A DNA stretch of 64,000 nucleotides, taken from Streptomyces pactum (GTDB taxonomy: Bacteria; Actinomycetota; Actinomycetes; Streptomycetales; Streptomycetaceae). The notes under the pieces were generated by a model. It saw only the letters and a list, made by a program, of their open reading frames with translations, was not told the DNA's origin and ran no database searches. The stretch is from assembly GCF_016031615.1 (NCBI RefSeq), contig NZ_JACYXC010000002.1:372001-436000 (forward strand). The letters are read 5' to 3'. Position numbers and translations under genes: made by a program. Of this stretch, positions 44,379 to 53,543 are shown piece by piece. The first letter of the stretch is position 1, and every line of letters begins with the position of its first letter.

Positions 44379-45098
44379 TCAGCTCGCCCCGGTGTCCGGC
44401 TGCCGGGCCATCCGCCAGTACTGGCGCCGTTTGTCGTCCCGCACCACCACACCCAGGCGGGCCAGCTCCCTGCGCAGTTCCCGGACGTCGTCGTCGGAGA
44501 GGTCCTTCTTCCGCAGCGCCTCCTGCCGGGCCTTGAGAAGCGGTTCGGCACCTTCGGGCAGTCCGGGTACGCCCGGTACCCAGAGGCGGAACGCCTCCCG
44601 GTGGGGATCCTCGTCCGCCCACCTGTAGCCGTGGGCCGTGAAGGCACCGGCGACGCGTCGGGGGTCCACGTCACACCGCTCCCGGGCCAGTTCACCGCCG
44701 TCGTGGCCGAGCAGCACGAGGTGCTTGCCGTCCCGGTACGCCGCGGCCACCTCATCGCGGGGGAAAGCCTGTTCGCTCCCCATGCGCAGCAGCACCACCC
44801 GCTCGTCGGTGAGACGGATCACCGTCTGCTCGTACTGGGCGATGCCGCCGAGAGCCAGCCCGGCCGCCGATCCCACGACCGCCAGCGCCGGAACCGGGAC
44901 GGACGCGACGAACTCGGCCGGTCCCCGCAGCGGCGCGGAGGGCAGGTTCAGGAGCCATTCGGCCAGAAGGTGGGCGAGCCAACCCGCCCCCGCCCCCACC
45001 AGGGCGAGAACGACGTAGACGCCCACCGTGCTCCACGCCGGTTCCCGGAGCACGGTGAGCCGCTCCGTCCTGCGGTCCCCTGCATCACCGGTACGCAT
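44379..45098 (-). CDS. YqeB-like membrane protein
   Basis: 239 residues. Two membrane helices (about 24-47 and 66-88: VYVVLALVGAGAGWLAHLLA; VPVPALAVVGSAAGLALGGI) precede a cytoplasmic PH-like region: QTVIRLTDERVVLLRMGSEQ, RDEVAAAYRDGKHLVLLG. The C-terminus is a charged helix (LRRELARLGVVVRDDKRRQY). It matches the conserved YqeB-type family of Gram-positive bacteria, role unknown. ATG 45098 follows GGAAGGGA. It is divergent from a TetR gene with a palindromic operator between them, so it is probably that regulator's target. Confidence 0.8.
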   Translation of the reverse strand: MRTGDAGDRRTERLTVLREPAWSTVGVYVVLALVGAGAGWLAHLLAEWLLNLPSAPLRGPAEFVASVPVPALAVVGSAAGLALGGIAQYEQTVIRLTDERVVLLRMGSEQAFPRDEVAAAYRDGKHLVLLGHDGGELARERCDVDPRRVAGAFTAHGYRWADEDPHREAFRLWVPGVPGLPEGAEPLLKARQEALRKKDLSDDDVRELRRELARLGVVVRDDKRRQYWRMARQPDTGAS

Positions 45099-45140
45099 GC
45101 TCGTCCCTTCCCCCTGGTCCTGCGGTCCCGGCAATAGTAG

Positions 45141-45154
45141 ACCGAGTACTCGGT
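45141..45154. promoter_or_regulatory. perfect palindromic TetR operator
   Basis: ACCGAGTACTCGGT is a perfect 14-bp palindrome between the divergent YqeB-like and TetR genes. TAAAAT (45156-45161) directly beyond it fits a -10 box for the TetR gene, so repressor bound here would block initiation. Confidence 0.7.
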
Positions 45155-45205
45155 TTAAAATGAACCCACGGGGTGGGGGACCGGAACAAAGACGGAGGAG
45201 CCCAC

Positions 45206-45832
45206 ATGAGGACGGTCGATCCGGCCAGACACCGCGCACGGCGCCGGCACATCGTCAACGCCGCGGCCGAACTCTTCGCGGCCAAGGGCTTCGAGCGCAC
45301 CACCACGGCCGAGATCTGCAAAGCCGCCGGGATGAGCGCGGGGAACCTGTTCCACTACTTCCCCAACAAGCGGGCCATCTTCCACGCCGTCTTCGAGGAC
45401 GACGAGCCGGAGGGCGCCACCAAGGCCGAGCGTCTTGCCGCCGCCCGCGCCGCCGCCGACCCGTGGGCCGCCCTCCTCGACACCGTGGACCTTCTCGCCG
45501 CTCCCGCCGCGGAGCCCCTGGTGCCCGCCCTCGTCATGGAGGCGATGGTGCAGGCCTACCGCGATCCCGAACTCGAAGCACTGCTGAGCCGGGACAACGA
45601 CGAGGAACGAGCCACCGTGACCACCCTGCTGCGGAACGCCGCCGCCACCGGCCGGATCGACCCGGGCCTGGACCCGGACGCTGCCGCCGCGTGGGTCATG
45701 GCCCTCATCGCCGCGCTCTACACCAGCGCCGCCACCGACCCCTCCTTCCGACCGGCCGAACAGCTCCCCACGCTGCGCCTGATCCTCCACCGCTTCCTCC
45801 GGCCGGACACCGCCCCCGGTCCCGCGCGTTGA
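45206..45832 (+). CDS. TetR/AcrR regulator
   Basis: 208 residues. HTH at about 20-60: AAKGFERTTTAEICKAAGMS, then AGNLFHYFPNKRAIFHAVFE. The ligand domain is Ala-rich with VPALVMEAMVQAYRDPELEA. ATG 45206 has GGAGGAG upstream. The palindrome at 45141-45154 lies 52 bp upstream, implying autorepression and control of the divergent membrane gene. Confidence 0.92.
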   Translation: MRTVDPARHRARRRHIVNAAAELFAAKGFERTTTAEICKAAGMSAGNLFHYFPNKRAIFHAVFEDDEPEGATKAERLAAARAAADPWAALLDTVDLLAAPAAEPLVPALVMEAMVQAYRDPELEALLSRDNDEERATVTTLLRNAAATGRIDPGLDPDAAAAWVMALIAALYTSAATDPSFRPAEQLPTLRLILHRFLRPDTAPGPAR

Positions 45833-46084
45833 TCACCGCGGACGCCGCCGGCGGAGGCCCGTGCCCCGCCCGGCCCGGGCGGGGCAGGGCAGCGACTGCG
45901 GTCGGCCGAGGCTGCCGGTCCCCAGCGGGCCGAGGCGCGCACCGACGCGCTGGGGTGTTCGGTGGCACCGCTGACGGCTCGGCCCATCATGGTGGCTGAG
46001 TGCATCAGCCTCGCGCCCGGTTGCCCGCGTCCGAGCCCGATGGTGAAGCGGTGCCTCGAACCGGGTGGGAGAGGAAGAGGGGGA

Positions 46085-46651
46085 ATGAGCGTGGACGTCC
46101 GGACAGGCGGAGAGCTGTCCATCCGTGAGGCCGGCAGTGGAGATGTCGAGACAGCGGTGGCCGTGTTGTCCGCGGCGCGGGATGACCAGGTGGAGCAGGG
46201 GCTTCCCGCGTCGTGGCGGGTGATCCCACGAGCCGCTGTCGCCGCCGGCGTCGAGCGGGGTGAGACGTTTCTGGTCCGCTGGGGCGAGGAGGTGGTGGCG
46301 ACGTTCGCCGTGGAGTGGGCGGATGTCGAGGTGTGGTCGGACACGGGCACGGAAGGGGCGGCCTACCTGCACCGCCTGGCCGTCCTCCCCGCCTGCCACG
46401 GCCGCGGCATCGGCGGTGCCTTGGTGGACTGGTCCCAGCGCCGAGCCGCCGAAAGAGGCCGTTCGCTGCTGCGTCTGGATGCCGTCGCCACCAACACCAG
46501 GCTGTGCCAGTGGTACGCACGTCTCGGCTTCGCGCAGCGAGGTGAGGTCACCCTGCCCGGATGGACGCGACCCAGCATGCGCTTCGAGAGAACCTCCCTC
46601 CACTCCCGCCCGAACGAGAAGCGCAGGACGACTGCCGTCGCTTCGCCCTGA
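46085..46651 (+). CDS. GNAT-family N-acetyltransferase
   Basis: 188 residues. The acetyl-CoA pyrophosphate loop is CHGRGIGGALVDWSQRRA (R/Q-x-x-G-x-G/A form), followed by LLRLDAVATNTRLCQWYARL and GFAQRGEV, the usual GNAT C-terminal strand-helix. Substrate unknown. ATG 46085 is preceded by a purine-rich AGAGGAAGAGGGGG. It stands alone, with a 734-bp gap downstream. Confidence 0.9.
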   Translation: MSVDVRTGGELSIREAGSGDVETAVAVLSAARDDQVEQGLPASWRVIPRAAVAAGVERGETFLVRWGEEVVATFAVEWADVEVWSDTGTEGAAYLHRLAVLPACHGRGIGGALVDWSQRRAAERGRSLLRLDAVATNTRLCQWYARLGFAQRGEVTLPGWTRPSMRFERTSLHSRPNEKRRTTAVASP

Positions 46652-47385
46652 GCGCAGCGGCATCGTGCCCCACGCGGTCGTGCGCGCCGGCCTCGCGTCC
46701 CCGCCCCCAGACGACCAGGTGCCGGCCCCGCCCACGGGGCCGGAGGCGGCCCGCACACGCCGCTCTCCCCGGCAGGGCGCCGCCGACCTCCCCGGCGTGG
46801 GCGACGCTGTCCGGTGAACCGGGCCGGGGACGGCGGCGGCCAGGCGCGCCGCCCCCGGCCGGGTCGGCGGCCTCAAGCGCCGGGCGCGCAACCGGCGCCG
46901 AAGCGGTCACCCAGGGCCGGCCCACCGCCCTCGCCCCGATCATCGACGGCCCCGAGACAGCCACCGCGCCCGGGAATGGGTCCCGCCGGCGTCCGGACAC
47001 GGTGGAGCGGCGGTGCCGGGCAGGAATCCTCTGCCCGGCACCGCCGTTGACCCGGCCCCCACGTCGTAGCTGTCGCGCCTGCTCACTGCTGTTCTGTGTA
47101 CGGGGTCGGCCACTTCCGGTCCGGCGACCACCGCAGCCGCATCCTCGCTGGGCACGGTGGATCTGCGCGCCGATCGACGCACGGCTGTGGGGCGAGGAGC
47201 GGAACCGACGACGGCACCGCCCACGAAATCCACTCCTCGAAACGGCGCGCGAACAAGGCGGCACGACAGGGCACGAGCCGAAAGCGAGGAGGCAAGTGGG
47301 ATGGTCGAACCGTCGCCCGGCGGCGTGGGCGGCGGCACTTCGCCGTCCACCCCGGCCTCCCCGGTCCACCGGAAGGAAGACCAGC
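46652..47385. other. long noncoding gap
   Basis: 734 bp without a supported gene. It holds the strong hairpin at 47008-47046 and, at its right end, the ribosome binding site (GGAAGGA) of the methyltransferase remnant. Open frames here are low-complexity Arg/Pro/Ala and look accidental. Confidence 0.55.
47008..47046. terminator. perfect 16-bp stem-loop
   Basis: CGGCGGTGCCGGGCAG (47008-47023) pairs fully with CTGCCCGGCACCGCCG (47031-47046), loop GAATCCT. It is a strong terminator structure, although no intact gene now ends close by; it may be left from a lost gene. Confidence 0.7.
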
Positions 47386-47942
47386 ATGACGCAGCAGCAG
47401 TCACCGACCCAGAACGACCCGGCCGCCATGTATGACCGGTCCACCGAGCTGATCACGCGGGCCATGGGCGGCAGCATCCACCTGAGTTACTGGGACGACC
47501 CCGAGCGCGACGACACCTCCGTCACCGCCGCGTCCGAACGCATGACGGACCTGGTGGGCTCCCGCCTCGCCGCCCGCCCCGGCGGGTCCTTCCTCGACAT
47601 CGGCTGCGGTGCGGGGCTGCCCGCCGTGTACATCAGCCGCGCCCACGACATCCGGGGTGTTCGCCCGGGACACCGGCATGCACTTCGACCGCTGGCGCAC
47701 CCATGTGCGGCTGCATGCCGCACTTCCGCTGCTCACCAAGGGCCAACCCTTCCCGGGTCGCCCACACCGTGGGATACGCGACGCCGAGCGCCTTCCTGGC
47801 GGCGTTCCGGCGCACCGTCGGCACGTCGCCGGGGCGCTGCCTCAACGGCGACGCTGCGTTCGAGGCGTCCGCGGGAAGCGCTGCCGAGCCCGGCTCCGCC
47901 GCTCCGGCCCCCTCGCCCGGCGCGCCCGCCGGCCCGCCCTGA
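47386..47942 (+). pseudogene. deletion chimera: methyltransferase N-terminus joined to AraC-regulator C-terminus
   Basis: From ATG 47386 the frame encodes MTQQQSPTQNDPAAMYDRST and reaches the SAM-binding motif SFLDIGCGAGLPAVYISRAH, a class I methyltransferase. At about 47655 homology stops and a different protein begins in another frame: GVFARDTGMHFDRWRTHVRL, then after a further frameshift near 47745 SRVAHTVGYATPSAFLAAFR, the second HTH of an AraC regulator, ending at TGA 47940-47942. So one deletion fused two unrelated genes and a second lesion broke the AraC part. Neither half can be functional. Confidence 0.75.
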
Positions 47943-48250
47943 GACAGGGCCCCGGGCGTCCCGGCCCGTCACCCGTGCTCTTGGCTTCACCGAGGCACGT
48001 CCGGTGGGAGTGCTTGGCGGTCCCGGAGATGACATGCATCAACACCCGGCGGGCCGGCCGACCGTCCCCCGGCCTCGTACCACCGGCGTGCGGGGCCCGT
48101 CGCCCGCATCTTCCTGCCCCGGTCCGTCTCACGCGGCCCCGCCGAGCGGTCAGGCGCTCAGCCGTCGGCCGGTCAGGCGATCCACGCGCCGTCCCGGGCG
48201 AGCCCAGATCGACGGCCTCGCCCGTCACGCGGGGAGCTCGCGAGCCGGCG
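47943..48250. other. intergenic, convergent
   Basis: 308 bp between the chimeric pseudogene and the end of the 2H phosphoesterase gene. Nothing recognisable. Confidence 0.4.
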
Positions 48251-48877
48251 TCACCGCGGGCGCAGCGCCCTCTCTTCCACGATTTCCGCGTGGGCTCCGT
48301 TCTCGCCCATCACGTAGCAGCTGAAGCGGTCGAAGACCCAGATCCCCGGCACGTCCACCCGCTCGGGCGCCGACCGGACCAGCTCTTGGGCCACCGCTTC
48401 CTCCGCGCGCCCCAGAGTGATGTGAGGCGCGTACGCGGGGCCGGTGTAGCGGTACCCGTACCGCTCGAAGCTCTCCCGCTCGTCCTCCGTGAACCGCGAG
48501 ACGTCCTTGGACGGGTCGAACGCCGGCCGGTCCAGATGCGGCGCCAGCACCGCCAGCGTCGACTGCTGAATCTTCTCCAGCAGCGGGGGTCGCTCCAGCG
48601 CGAGGAACACCCAGCCGGTGGGCTGGTACACGACGCCCCGCGATGCCAGGGCGATCCGCTCCGGCGCGTCCGCTCCGGCGACGATCCGGTCGAGCTCCGT
48701 GGCCGGGTCGAAGGAGTCGAGGAACGGCCCTTGGAACACCGTGACATGGGGCAGATTGCCGTCCGGGCTCAGCGGCGGGCGCAACTCGTGGCCGCCGCCC
48801 ACCTCCCGCTGGAGGCGAATCGCGGCGGTGCGGTGTTCCGCGGTGGGCAGCAGGGCGATGCCGAGCCATCTCGTCAC
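48251..48877 (-). CDS. 2H phosphoesterase (2'-5' RNA ligase-like)
   Basis: 208 residues. Two His-x-Thr motifs, HVTVF in the first half and HITLG in the second, form the 2H active site used on cyclic or 2'-5' phosphodiesters. Spacing and flanking sequence fit an intact two-lobe protein. The GTG at 48877 is chosen because GGAG lies 8 bases upstream and because the sequence before it belongs to a kinase-gene remnant; a longer ATG frame from 48934 would include that remnant. Confidence 0.8.
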   Translation of the reverse strand: MTRWLGIALLPTAEHRTAAIRLQREVGGGHELRPPLSPDGNLPHVTVFQGPFLDSFDPATELDRIVAGADAPERIALASRGVVYQPTGWVFLALERPPLLEKIQQSTLAVLAPHLDRPAFDPSKDVSRFTEDERESFERYGYRYTGPAYAPHITLGRAEEAVAQELVRSAPERVDVPGIWVFDRFSCYVMGENGAHAEIVEERALRPR

Positions 48878-49092
48878 GGCTGAGCTCCGATCTTCGTGCA
48901 GTACGGCGTCGAGGTCGCGGCGCAGACAGGACACCGGGGCCTCCTCGCCCGACCAGGCCGCGAGGAAACCCGCGTCGAACGCGTCGCCACCGCGGCCCGG
49001 TCCACCGGACCGACAGCCACGGCGGCTTCGGCGACGACCGTGCCGTCCGGCGACGCCCGCAGCACACCCTCCGGCCCCAGGGTCAGGATCAT
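48878..49092 (-). pseudogene. PfkB-family carbohydrate kinase, C-terminal remnant
   Basis: ATG 49092 reads ILTLGPEGVLRASPDGTVVA; after about residue 35 the neighbouring frame continues GGDAFDAGFLAAWSGEEAPV, SCLRRDLD. Together these are the last third of a ribokinase/PfkB protein (signature GAGDAF, here GRGGDAF), with a frameshift near 48990 and no N-terminal two-thirds. It runs straight into the 2H phosphoesterase start. Confidence 0.65.
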
Positions 49093-49532
49093 ATGACCGG
49101 CCAGGGAAGCGGCGTTACCGGCGGGCCGTGACCTCGGGACCGCCGGGCACTGCGTCCGGCCGCCGGCCGGCCTCGTCCGCGTTCATGAGGTTCAGCGACC
49201 CCCGCCCGAGGGAGGATCCCATGTCCCGGCCGTTCCACCCCACGGAGACGGAGCGACCGGTGTCCCGCCCGAGCGACACCGGCCGGGCCGGAGACGGCCG
49301 GGGCTCCCCGACGACGCGGACGTCGTCCGCGGTGACCGCGGCTCGCCGTACGGCTCATGCACCTGCGAAGGGATGCCGGCCTCACCGGGGAGGAACCGTC
49401 CGCCCGGTGCGGCCGGCATCCGAGTCCGTCCTGCGCTACCGCACAGCCGACCCCGCGGCGATGCGCGCGGGCAGCTGGTTCACCTCCTGGCCGTGATGCC
49501 GCTCGCCTCGGTCTGGCTCGGGACCATCCTCT
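49093..49532. other. intergenic region
   Basis: 440 bp between the PfkB remnant and the NUDIX gene. Frames open on both strands show no family I recognise. Confidence 0.4.
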
Positions 49533-49901
49533 TCACCGAGCAGCACACAGTCTGGCCGCTGGAGGCGTTCTACGCCCACGAGGACACCATGGCCTCGAAG
49601 CGGTACGCGGCTCCTGCGCCTCGGACAGCGAAGCCACGACCAGGGCAGCCTGCCGGCAACCGGAGCAGCGGTGGCCCTGGAGGCCCAGCTCCTCACGGAC
49701 TTCGCGGCGGGCGCCGGCCCGTGGGGACTCCTCGCGTTCCACCGCTCCGCCGGGGATCTCCCAAGGCTCTCTGTAGGCCGGATCGACCAGCAACACTCTG
49801 CCCGCGGAGTCGAAGAACAGAACGCCGGCAGCCATCCGCTTCCGAGGCAACCTACGGTCGTACGCCGAGATACCCGCCCCGTGCACATCAACACCCGTCA
49901 T
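49533..49901 (-). pseudogene. NUDIX hydrolase, C-terminally degraded
   Basis: 122 residues from ATG 49901. The NUDIX box is intact: GGAVEREESPRAGARREVRE, then ELG, preceded by MAAGVLFFDSAGRVLLVDP. After GLQGHRCSG the sequence loses similarity and ends in a basic tail, and the protein is 30-40 residues short of relatives. So the catalytic helix survives but the C-terminal strand and helix are replaced by shifted sequence. It may be inactive. An ATG at 49835 with GGAAG upstream is an alternative start. Confidence 0.6.
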
Positions 49902-50409
49902 ACCGAGCGAGCCTAGACACCCGCGAGCGAGCCGGCTCATCCCTCAAACGTGTCCGGGCTGTGCCACTTGCCCTTACCTCTGTTGCAGCGCCTATTCAGG
50001 AGCGATCAGCCGCGATCACCGCACGTCACAGCGTTGAATGCCGGTCGAGCCCGGGACGCATTGATGTCCTCGCTCGTTCTGCTTGTCCTGCTGCTGCTCG
50101 CGCTGGTGGGCCTGAGGCCCGCCGCCGGCCTCACCTACCCGGTGCACTGGCACCCGCGGCTCGCAACGCCGCTTCACGCAGCGCGAAGCACTCCACCCCA
50201 CCGCCCCCCGGCGGTCCGCCGCCCCTACAGGGCCCGCGGGTTGCCTCCTCGGCCACCGTGTGGCGCGCCGGCTCCATCGCTCTCCCCCCACGCAGCGGGA
50301 TCGTCGCGCTGCACGCCACGAAACAGTCGCCGCAAGGGCGCATGGCCCCTTCTTGAAGTGCTCCTTCTGCATGGGGTTCCCCGCTGATGTCCAAGGCGCC
50401 GGCGCCATC
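49902..50409. other. intergenic, divergent
   Basis: 508 bp between the NUDIX remnant and the SMI1-like gene. A hydrophobic-looking frame near 50070-50120 has no start signal. No gene is supported. Confidence 0.45.
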
Positions 50410-51006
50410 ATGGTGCTCATGAGGACATCAACAATCAGCCACTCATGGGACCGCATCGAGGCATGGCTCGAAGTGAACGCACCCCGGACATACTCTTCAC
50501 TTCCACCCGGAGCTGGACGAGAAGCGATCCAAATGGCAGAGACCGTCCTGGGGCAAACTTTTCCGGGAGAACTGGCAGAGTTACTTCTCCGGCACGACGG
50601 CAGCGGGTACTTCGACGTTATCGGAGTGTTTCAGCTCCTAAGTGTCTCAGCGATCGTCTCGAACCGCCAAGCAGCGACGAATTTGGAGGTTGCAACTCAG
50701 CGGGAAGGCGACACTACGGGCTATTTCCTCCGCGAAGGCTACGCCCTCTGGCACCCCTCAGACCTGCCCTTCGCAAGCGACTCCGGCGGAAGCCTCCTGA
50801 TCCTGGACACCCGGCCACAAGCCACCTCAAGCCGGGTGGGAAAGCACGATGAGCTCGGCCGCACCACATTCCCCGCTGACGCAATGTGGGAGTCCCTCAA
50901 CCATCTGCTCGATGCCGTAGCCACAGCCATGGAGACCCGGACACCACTGGGACGGTACACAGCAACGGCCAAGGACGGCCGACTGACCTGGCAAGGCCAG
51001 GTCTGA
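50410..51006 (+). CDS. SMI1/KNR4 (SUKH) family protein with a TTA codon
   Basis: 198 residues. SWDRIEAWLEVNAPRTYSSL starts the fold, and the FPGELAELLLRHDGSGYFDV stretch is the family core (PxELxxLLLxHDG). The C-terminal half has WHPSDLPFASDSGGSLLILD, a strand set typical of SUKH proteins. Local GC is lower than in its neighbours and there is a TTA leucine codon at 50581-50583, making bldA-dependent translation and horizontal origin plausible. Immunity to a toxin is the family's commonest known role; no toxin gene is present. Starts at 50410 and 50419 are both possible. Confidence 0.8.
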   Translation: MVLMRTSTISHSWDRIEAWLEVNAPRTYSSLPPGAGREAIQMAETVLGQTFPGELAELLLRHDGSGYFDVIGVFQLLSVSAIVSNRQAATNLEVATQREGDTTGYFLREGYALWHPSDLPFASDSGGSLLILDTRPQATSSRVGKHDELGRTTFPADAMWESLNHLLDAVATAMETRTPLGRYTATAKDGRLTWQGQV

Positions 51007-51260
51007 CTGTACCCGCCACTCGACAGGCCACCTCTTTTCGGTCCCTCGTCAGCCTGTCGGAGACGCCTCAGGCCGCCGCCCATGGGCGGTAGCCCGGCAC
51101 CGGTCGCCGGATGGCTGCACGCCGGGTCGGCCCTTTTCCGCACGCCTGCCGTGTGGCTGCCCGGCTTCGCCCGGAGTTGTCGTGCGGGGCGGTTGTCAGC
51201 AGTTCCGCATTCCCTGCGTCCGCCGGCCGCGCGGTCGAGTCGTGGGAGGGGCGGCACCCG

Positions 51261-51836
51261 TTATGAGGCGCTTGTTGTGGATGTGTTGAGGAGGTCGGTT
51301 ACGAGGCGGCGGGCGTAGGCGGTGTCGAGGCCGTCCGGGCGGAAAAGGATGCGGTACATCATGGGGGCGACGATGCGGTCCATGGCTGTTTCGACGTCGG
51401 GAGGGTTCTCCCCGCGGCGGACCGCACGGGCGAGGATGGTGTTGATCTGTTCGGCCGCGTAGGCCGAGCACTGGCCCGCGTTGCTGCCGTCCGGGTCGCC
51501 GAGCAGGGCGTCTCGGGTGTAGGCGCGGCCGGAGCCGGAGGCCATCTCGTCGAGGAACTGTTCGGCCCAGGCCGTGAGGTCGGACCGCAGGTCGCCATGG
51601 TCTTCCGGTTCGCCGTCGGGGCGCAGGCGTTCCACCGCGACGTCCGACAGCAGCTCGGTCAGGTCCCCCCAGCGGCGGTAGATCGTCGAGGGGGTGACGT
51701 CGGCGCGCTGGGCGACCATCGGGACCGTCAGTGCGTCGCGCCCCACCTCCGCCAGGAGTTCGCGCACGGCGGAGTGCACCGCGGCTTGGACCCGGGCGCT
51801 GCGCCCGCCGGGGCGCGTCATCTGCTTGCGGCTCAT
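51261..51836 (-). CDS. TetR regulator of the amidase locus
   Basis: 191 residues. HTH: TVPMVAQRADVTPSTIYRRW followed by GDLTELLSDVA. The ligand domain contains TETR_C-like helices (MDRIVAPMMYRILFRPDGLD). Its own upstream region (51848-51866) carries the same AAAGC-N9-GC(T/G)TT motif found twice ahead of the amidase operon, so it is probably the repressor of that operon, of itself and of the former MFS gene. Confidence 0.9.
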   Translation of the reverse strand: MSRKQMTRPGGRSARVQAAVHSAVRELLAEVGRDALTVPMVAQRADVTPSTIYRRWGDLTELLSDVAVERLRPDGEPEDHGDLRSDLTAWAEQFLDEMASGSGRAYTRDALLGDPDGSNAGQCSAYAAEQINTILARAVRRGENPPDVETAMDRIVAPMMYRILFRPDGLDTAYARRLVTDLLNTSTTSAS

Positions 51837-52151
51837 GGCACCAGTTTAAAGCGCAGGCTTTGCGTTTAGGAGCGCCCAGGCGGCACCGTGATCATCGCTG
51901 GTGGGTGTCGGCGCCGCCCTTGCCGCCGAGGTGGGCCGCGGGGTCCGTTGCCGCCGCCGTCCGCCCTCGTCCGCGATCGTCGCCCGTTGGTACCCGTCGG
52001 TGTGGTGCGGACGGGCTTGATCGTCACCGGTGCCGGGCGGCAGCGTTGGCGCCAGGTGCCGCTCGGGTAGGGCGGGGCCGGAAATCTCCCTGTCCGTCGC
52101 GGCGACGGGTGGGCCGGGCCGGGCGGCTCCGGTCCGGCCCACCCGTCGACC
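51837..52151. other. intergenic region
   Basis: 315 bp holding the TetR operator near its left end. The rest shows open frames without recognisable protein. Confidence 0.45.
51848..51866. promoter_or_regulatory. operator site A (AAAGC-N9-GCGTT)
   Basis: AAAGC at 51848-51852 and GCGTT at 51862-51866, spacing 9, just upstream of the TetR start. One base differs from the two perfect sites at 53788-53806 and 53835-53853. Confidence 0.55.
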
Positions 52152-53543
52152 TCAGGCGGCCGGCGCGAGCGCCCGGGCGGGCCGGGTCCGCTCGTAGGCG
52201 TGGCCGGTCCGTAGCAGTGTCCGTTCGTCGAGCGGCCGGCCGATCAGCTGCATGCCGATGGGCAGGCCCGCCGTGTCATGGCCCGCGGGGACGGACAGGG
52301 CGGGCAGGCCGGTGATGTTGGCCGGGGCGGAGAGGCGGACGTAGGCGTCGGAGACGCTCTCGACCGTGCCGTCGGGCCAGGTGACGGACTCCTGGGCAGC
52401 GGGAACCGCGGTCATCGGGACCGTGGGGGCGGCGATCACGTCGACCTCCTGCAGGAGGCGGGTCCATGCGCCGCGTATCAGCGTCCGGGCGCGCTGGGCG
52501 CGCAGGTGGTCGCCCGCGCTCATCAGTTCGCCGGCTTCCAGGAGGATGCGCACATCGGCCTGGTAGAGCTCGGGGGCGGTGCGCAGGGTTCGCTCGTGGT
52601 AGGCGCTGGCCTCCGGCACCATCAGGCCCCACTGGGTGGCCTGGATGTAGCGGGTCATCGGGATGTCGACCTCGACGAGCCGGGTGCCCAGTGCCTCCAG
52701 CTGTGCGATGGCGTGGTGGACGGCGGCCGCGACCTGCGGGTCGATGTGGTCGAAGAAGTAGGTGCTCGGCACGCCGACGCGCACGCCGCTCAGGTCCGGC
52801 TCCCGTTCCGGCCGGTGGTCGACGGCAGGGATGTCCAGCGAGGCGGGGTCGCGCGGGTCGTGCCCGGCGAGGGCGGCCAGGACCAGGGCCGCGTCCTCGA
52901 CGGTGCGGGTGATCGGCCCGACGTGGTCGAGCGACCAGGACAGCGGGGTGACGCCGTGGCGGGGCACCAGCCCGTAGGTGGGCTTGAGACCGACCACTCC
53001 GTTCAGTGCGGCGGGGACCCGGATCGACCCGCCGGTGTCGGTGCCGAGGGCGAAGGTCGCCGCCCCGGCGGCCACCGCGACGGCGGACCCACCGCTGGAG
53101 CCTCCGGCGACCCGGCCGCTGTGCCAGGCGTTGGCGGTCTGCGGGGTGGTCAGACCGTAGGCGAACTCGTGGGTGTGTGTCTTTCCGACCAGGACCGCGC
53201 CGGCCGCTCGCAGTCGGGCGGCGACCGTGCTGTCGGTGGTCGCGCGGTGGCCGGCGCGGACGCGGGAGCTGGCGGTGGTGGGCATTCCGGCGACGTCGAT
53301 CAGGTCCTTGATGCCGACCGGGACACCATGTAGCGGTCCTCGGAACACTCCCCGGGCCGCTTCCCGCTCGGCGTCGCGCGCCGCGCTGCGGGCCTGCTCA
53401 GCTGCGACCGTGACGTATGCCCTGACCTGGGGATCCACCCGGCCGATGCGGTCGAGGACGGAGTCGACGAGCTCGACGGGGGACAGCCGCCGTTCCCGGA
53501 TCTCGGTCGCGGCGGCGGCGAGGGTCAGCTCATGCGGATTCAT
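52152..53543 (-). CDS. amidase-signature hydrolase (AtzE/GatA-like)
   Basis: 463 residues. The Ser-cisSer-Lys triad is visible: Lys79 in VGIKDLID, Ser149/150 in AGGSSGGSA, nucleophile Ser173 in GTDTGGSIRVPA. Length and GLKPTYGLVPRHGVTPLSWS match GatA/AtzE-type amidases. The ATG at 53543 overlaps the stop of a DUF4089 gene (ATGA). DUF4089 proteins such as AtzG act as GatC-like partners of AtzE amidases, so this is probably the catalytic subunit of a two-protein amidohydrolase. The natural amide substrate is unknown. Confidence 0.92.
   Translation of the reverse strand: MNPHELTLAAAATEIRERRLSPVELVDSVLDRIGRVDPQVRAYVTVAAEQARSAARDAEREAARGVFRGPLHGVPVGIKDLIDVAGMPTTASSRVRAGHRATTDSTVAARLRAAGAVLVGKTHTHEFAYGLTTPQTANAWHSGRVAGGSSGGSAVAVAAGAATFALGTDTGGSIRVPAALNGVVGLKPTYGLVPRHGVTPLSWSLDHVGPITRTVEDAALVLAALAGHDPRDPASLDIPAVDHRPEREPDLSGVRVGVPSTYFFDHIDPQVAAAVHHAIAQLEALGTRLVEVDIPMTRYIQATQWGLMVPEASAYHERTLRTAPELYQADVRILLEAGELMSAGDHLRAQRARTLIRGAWTRLLQEVDVIAAPTVPMTAVPAAQESVTWPDGTVESVSDAYVRLSAPANITGLPALSVPAGHDTAGLPIGMQLIGRPLDERTLLRTGHAYERTRPARALAPAA

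Noticed and set aside
49093..50409. Hydrophobic plus-strand frames (near 49490-49560 and 50060-50130) considered as membrane proteins
   Set aside because: No start codon with SD, short, and one of them overlaps the NUDIX coding frame antisense.
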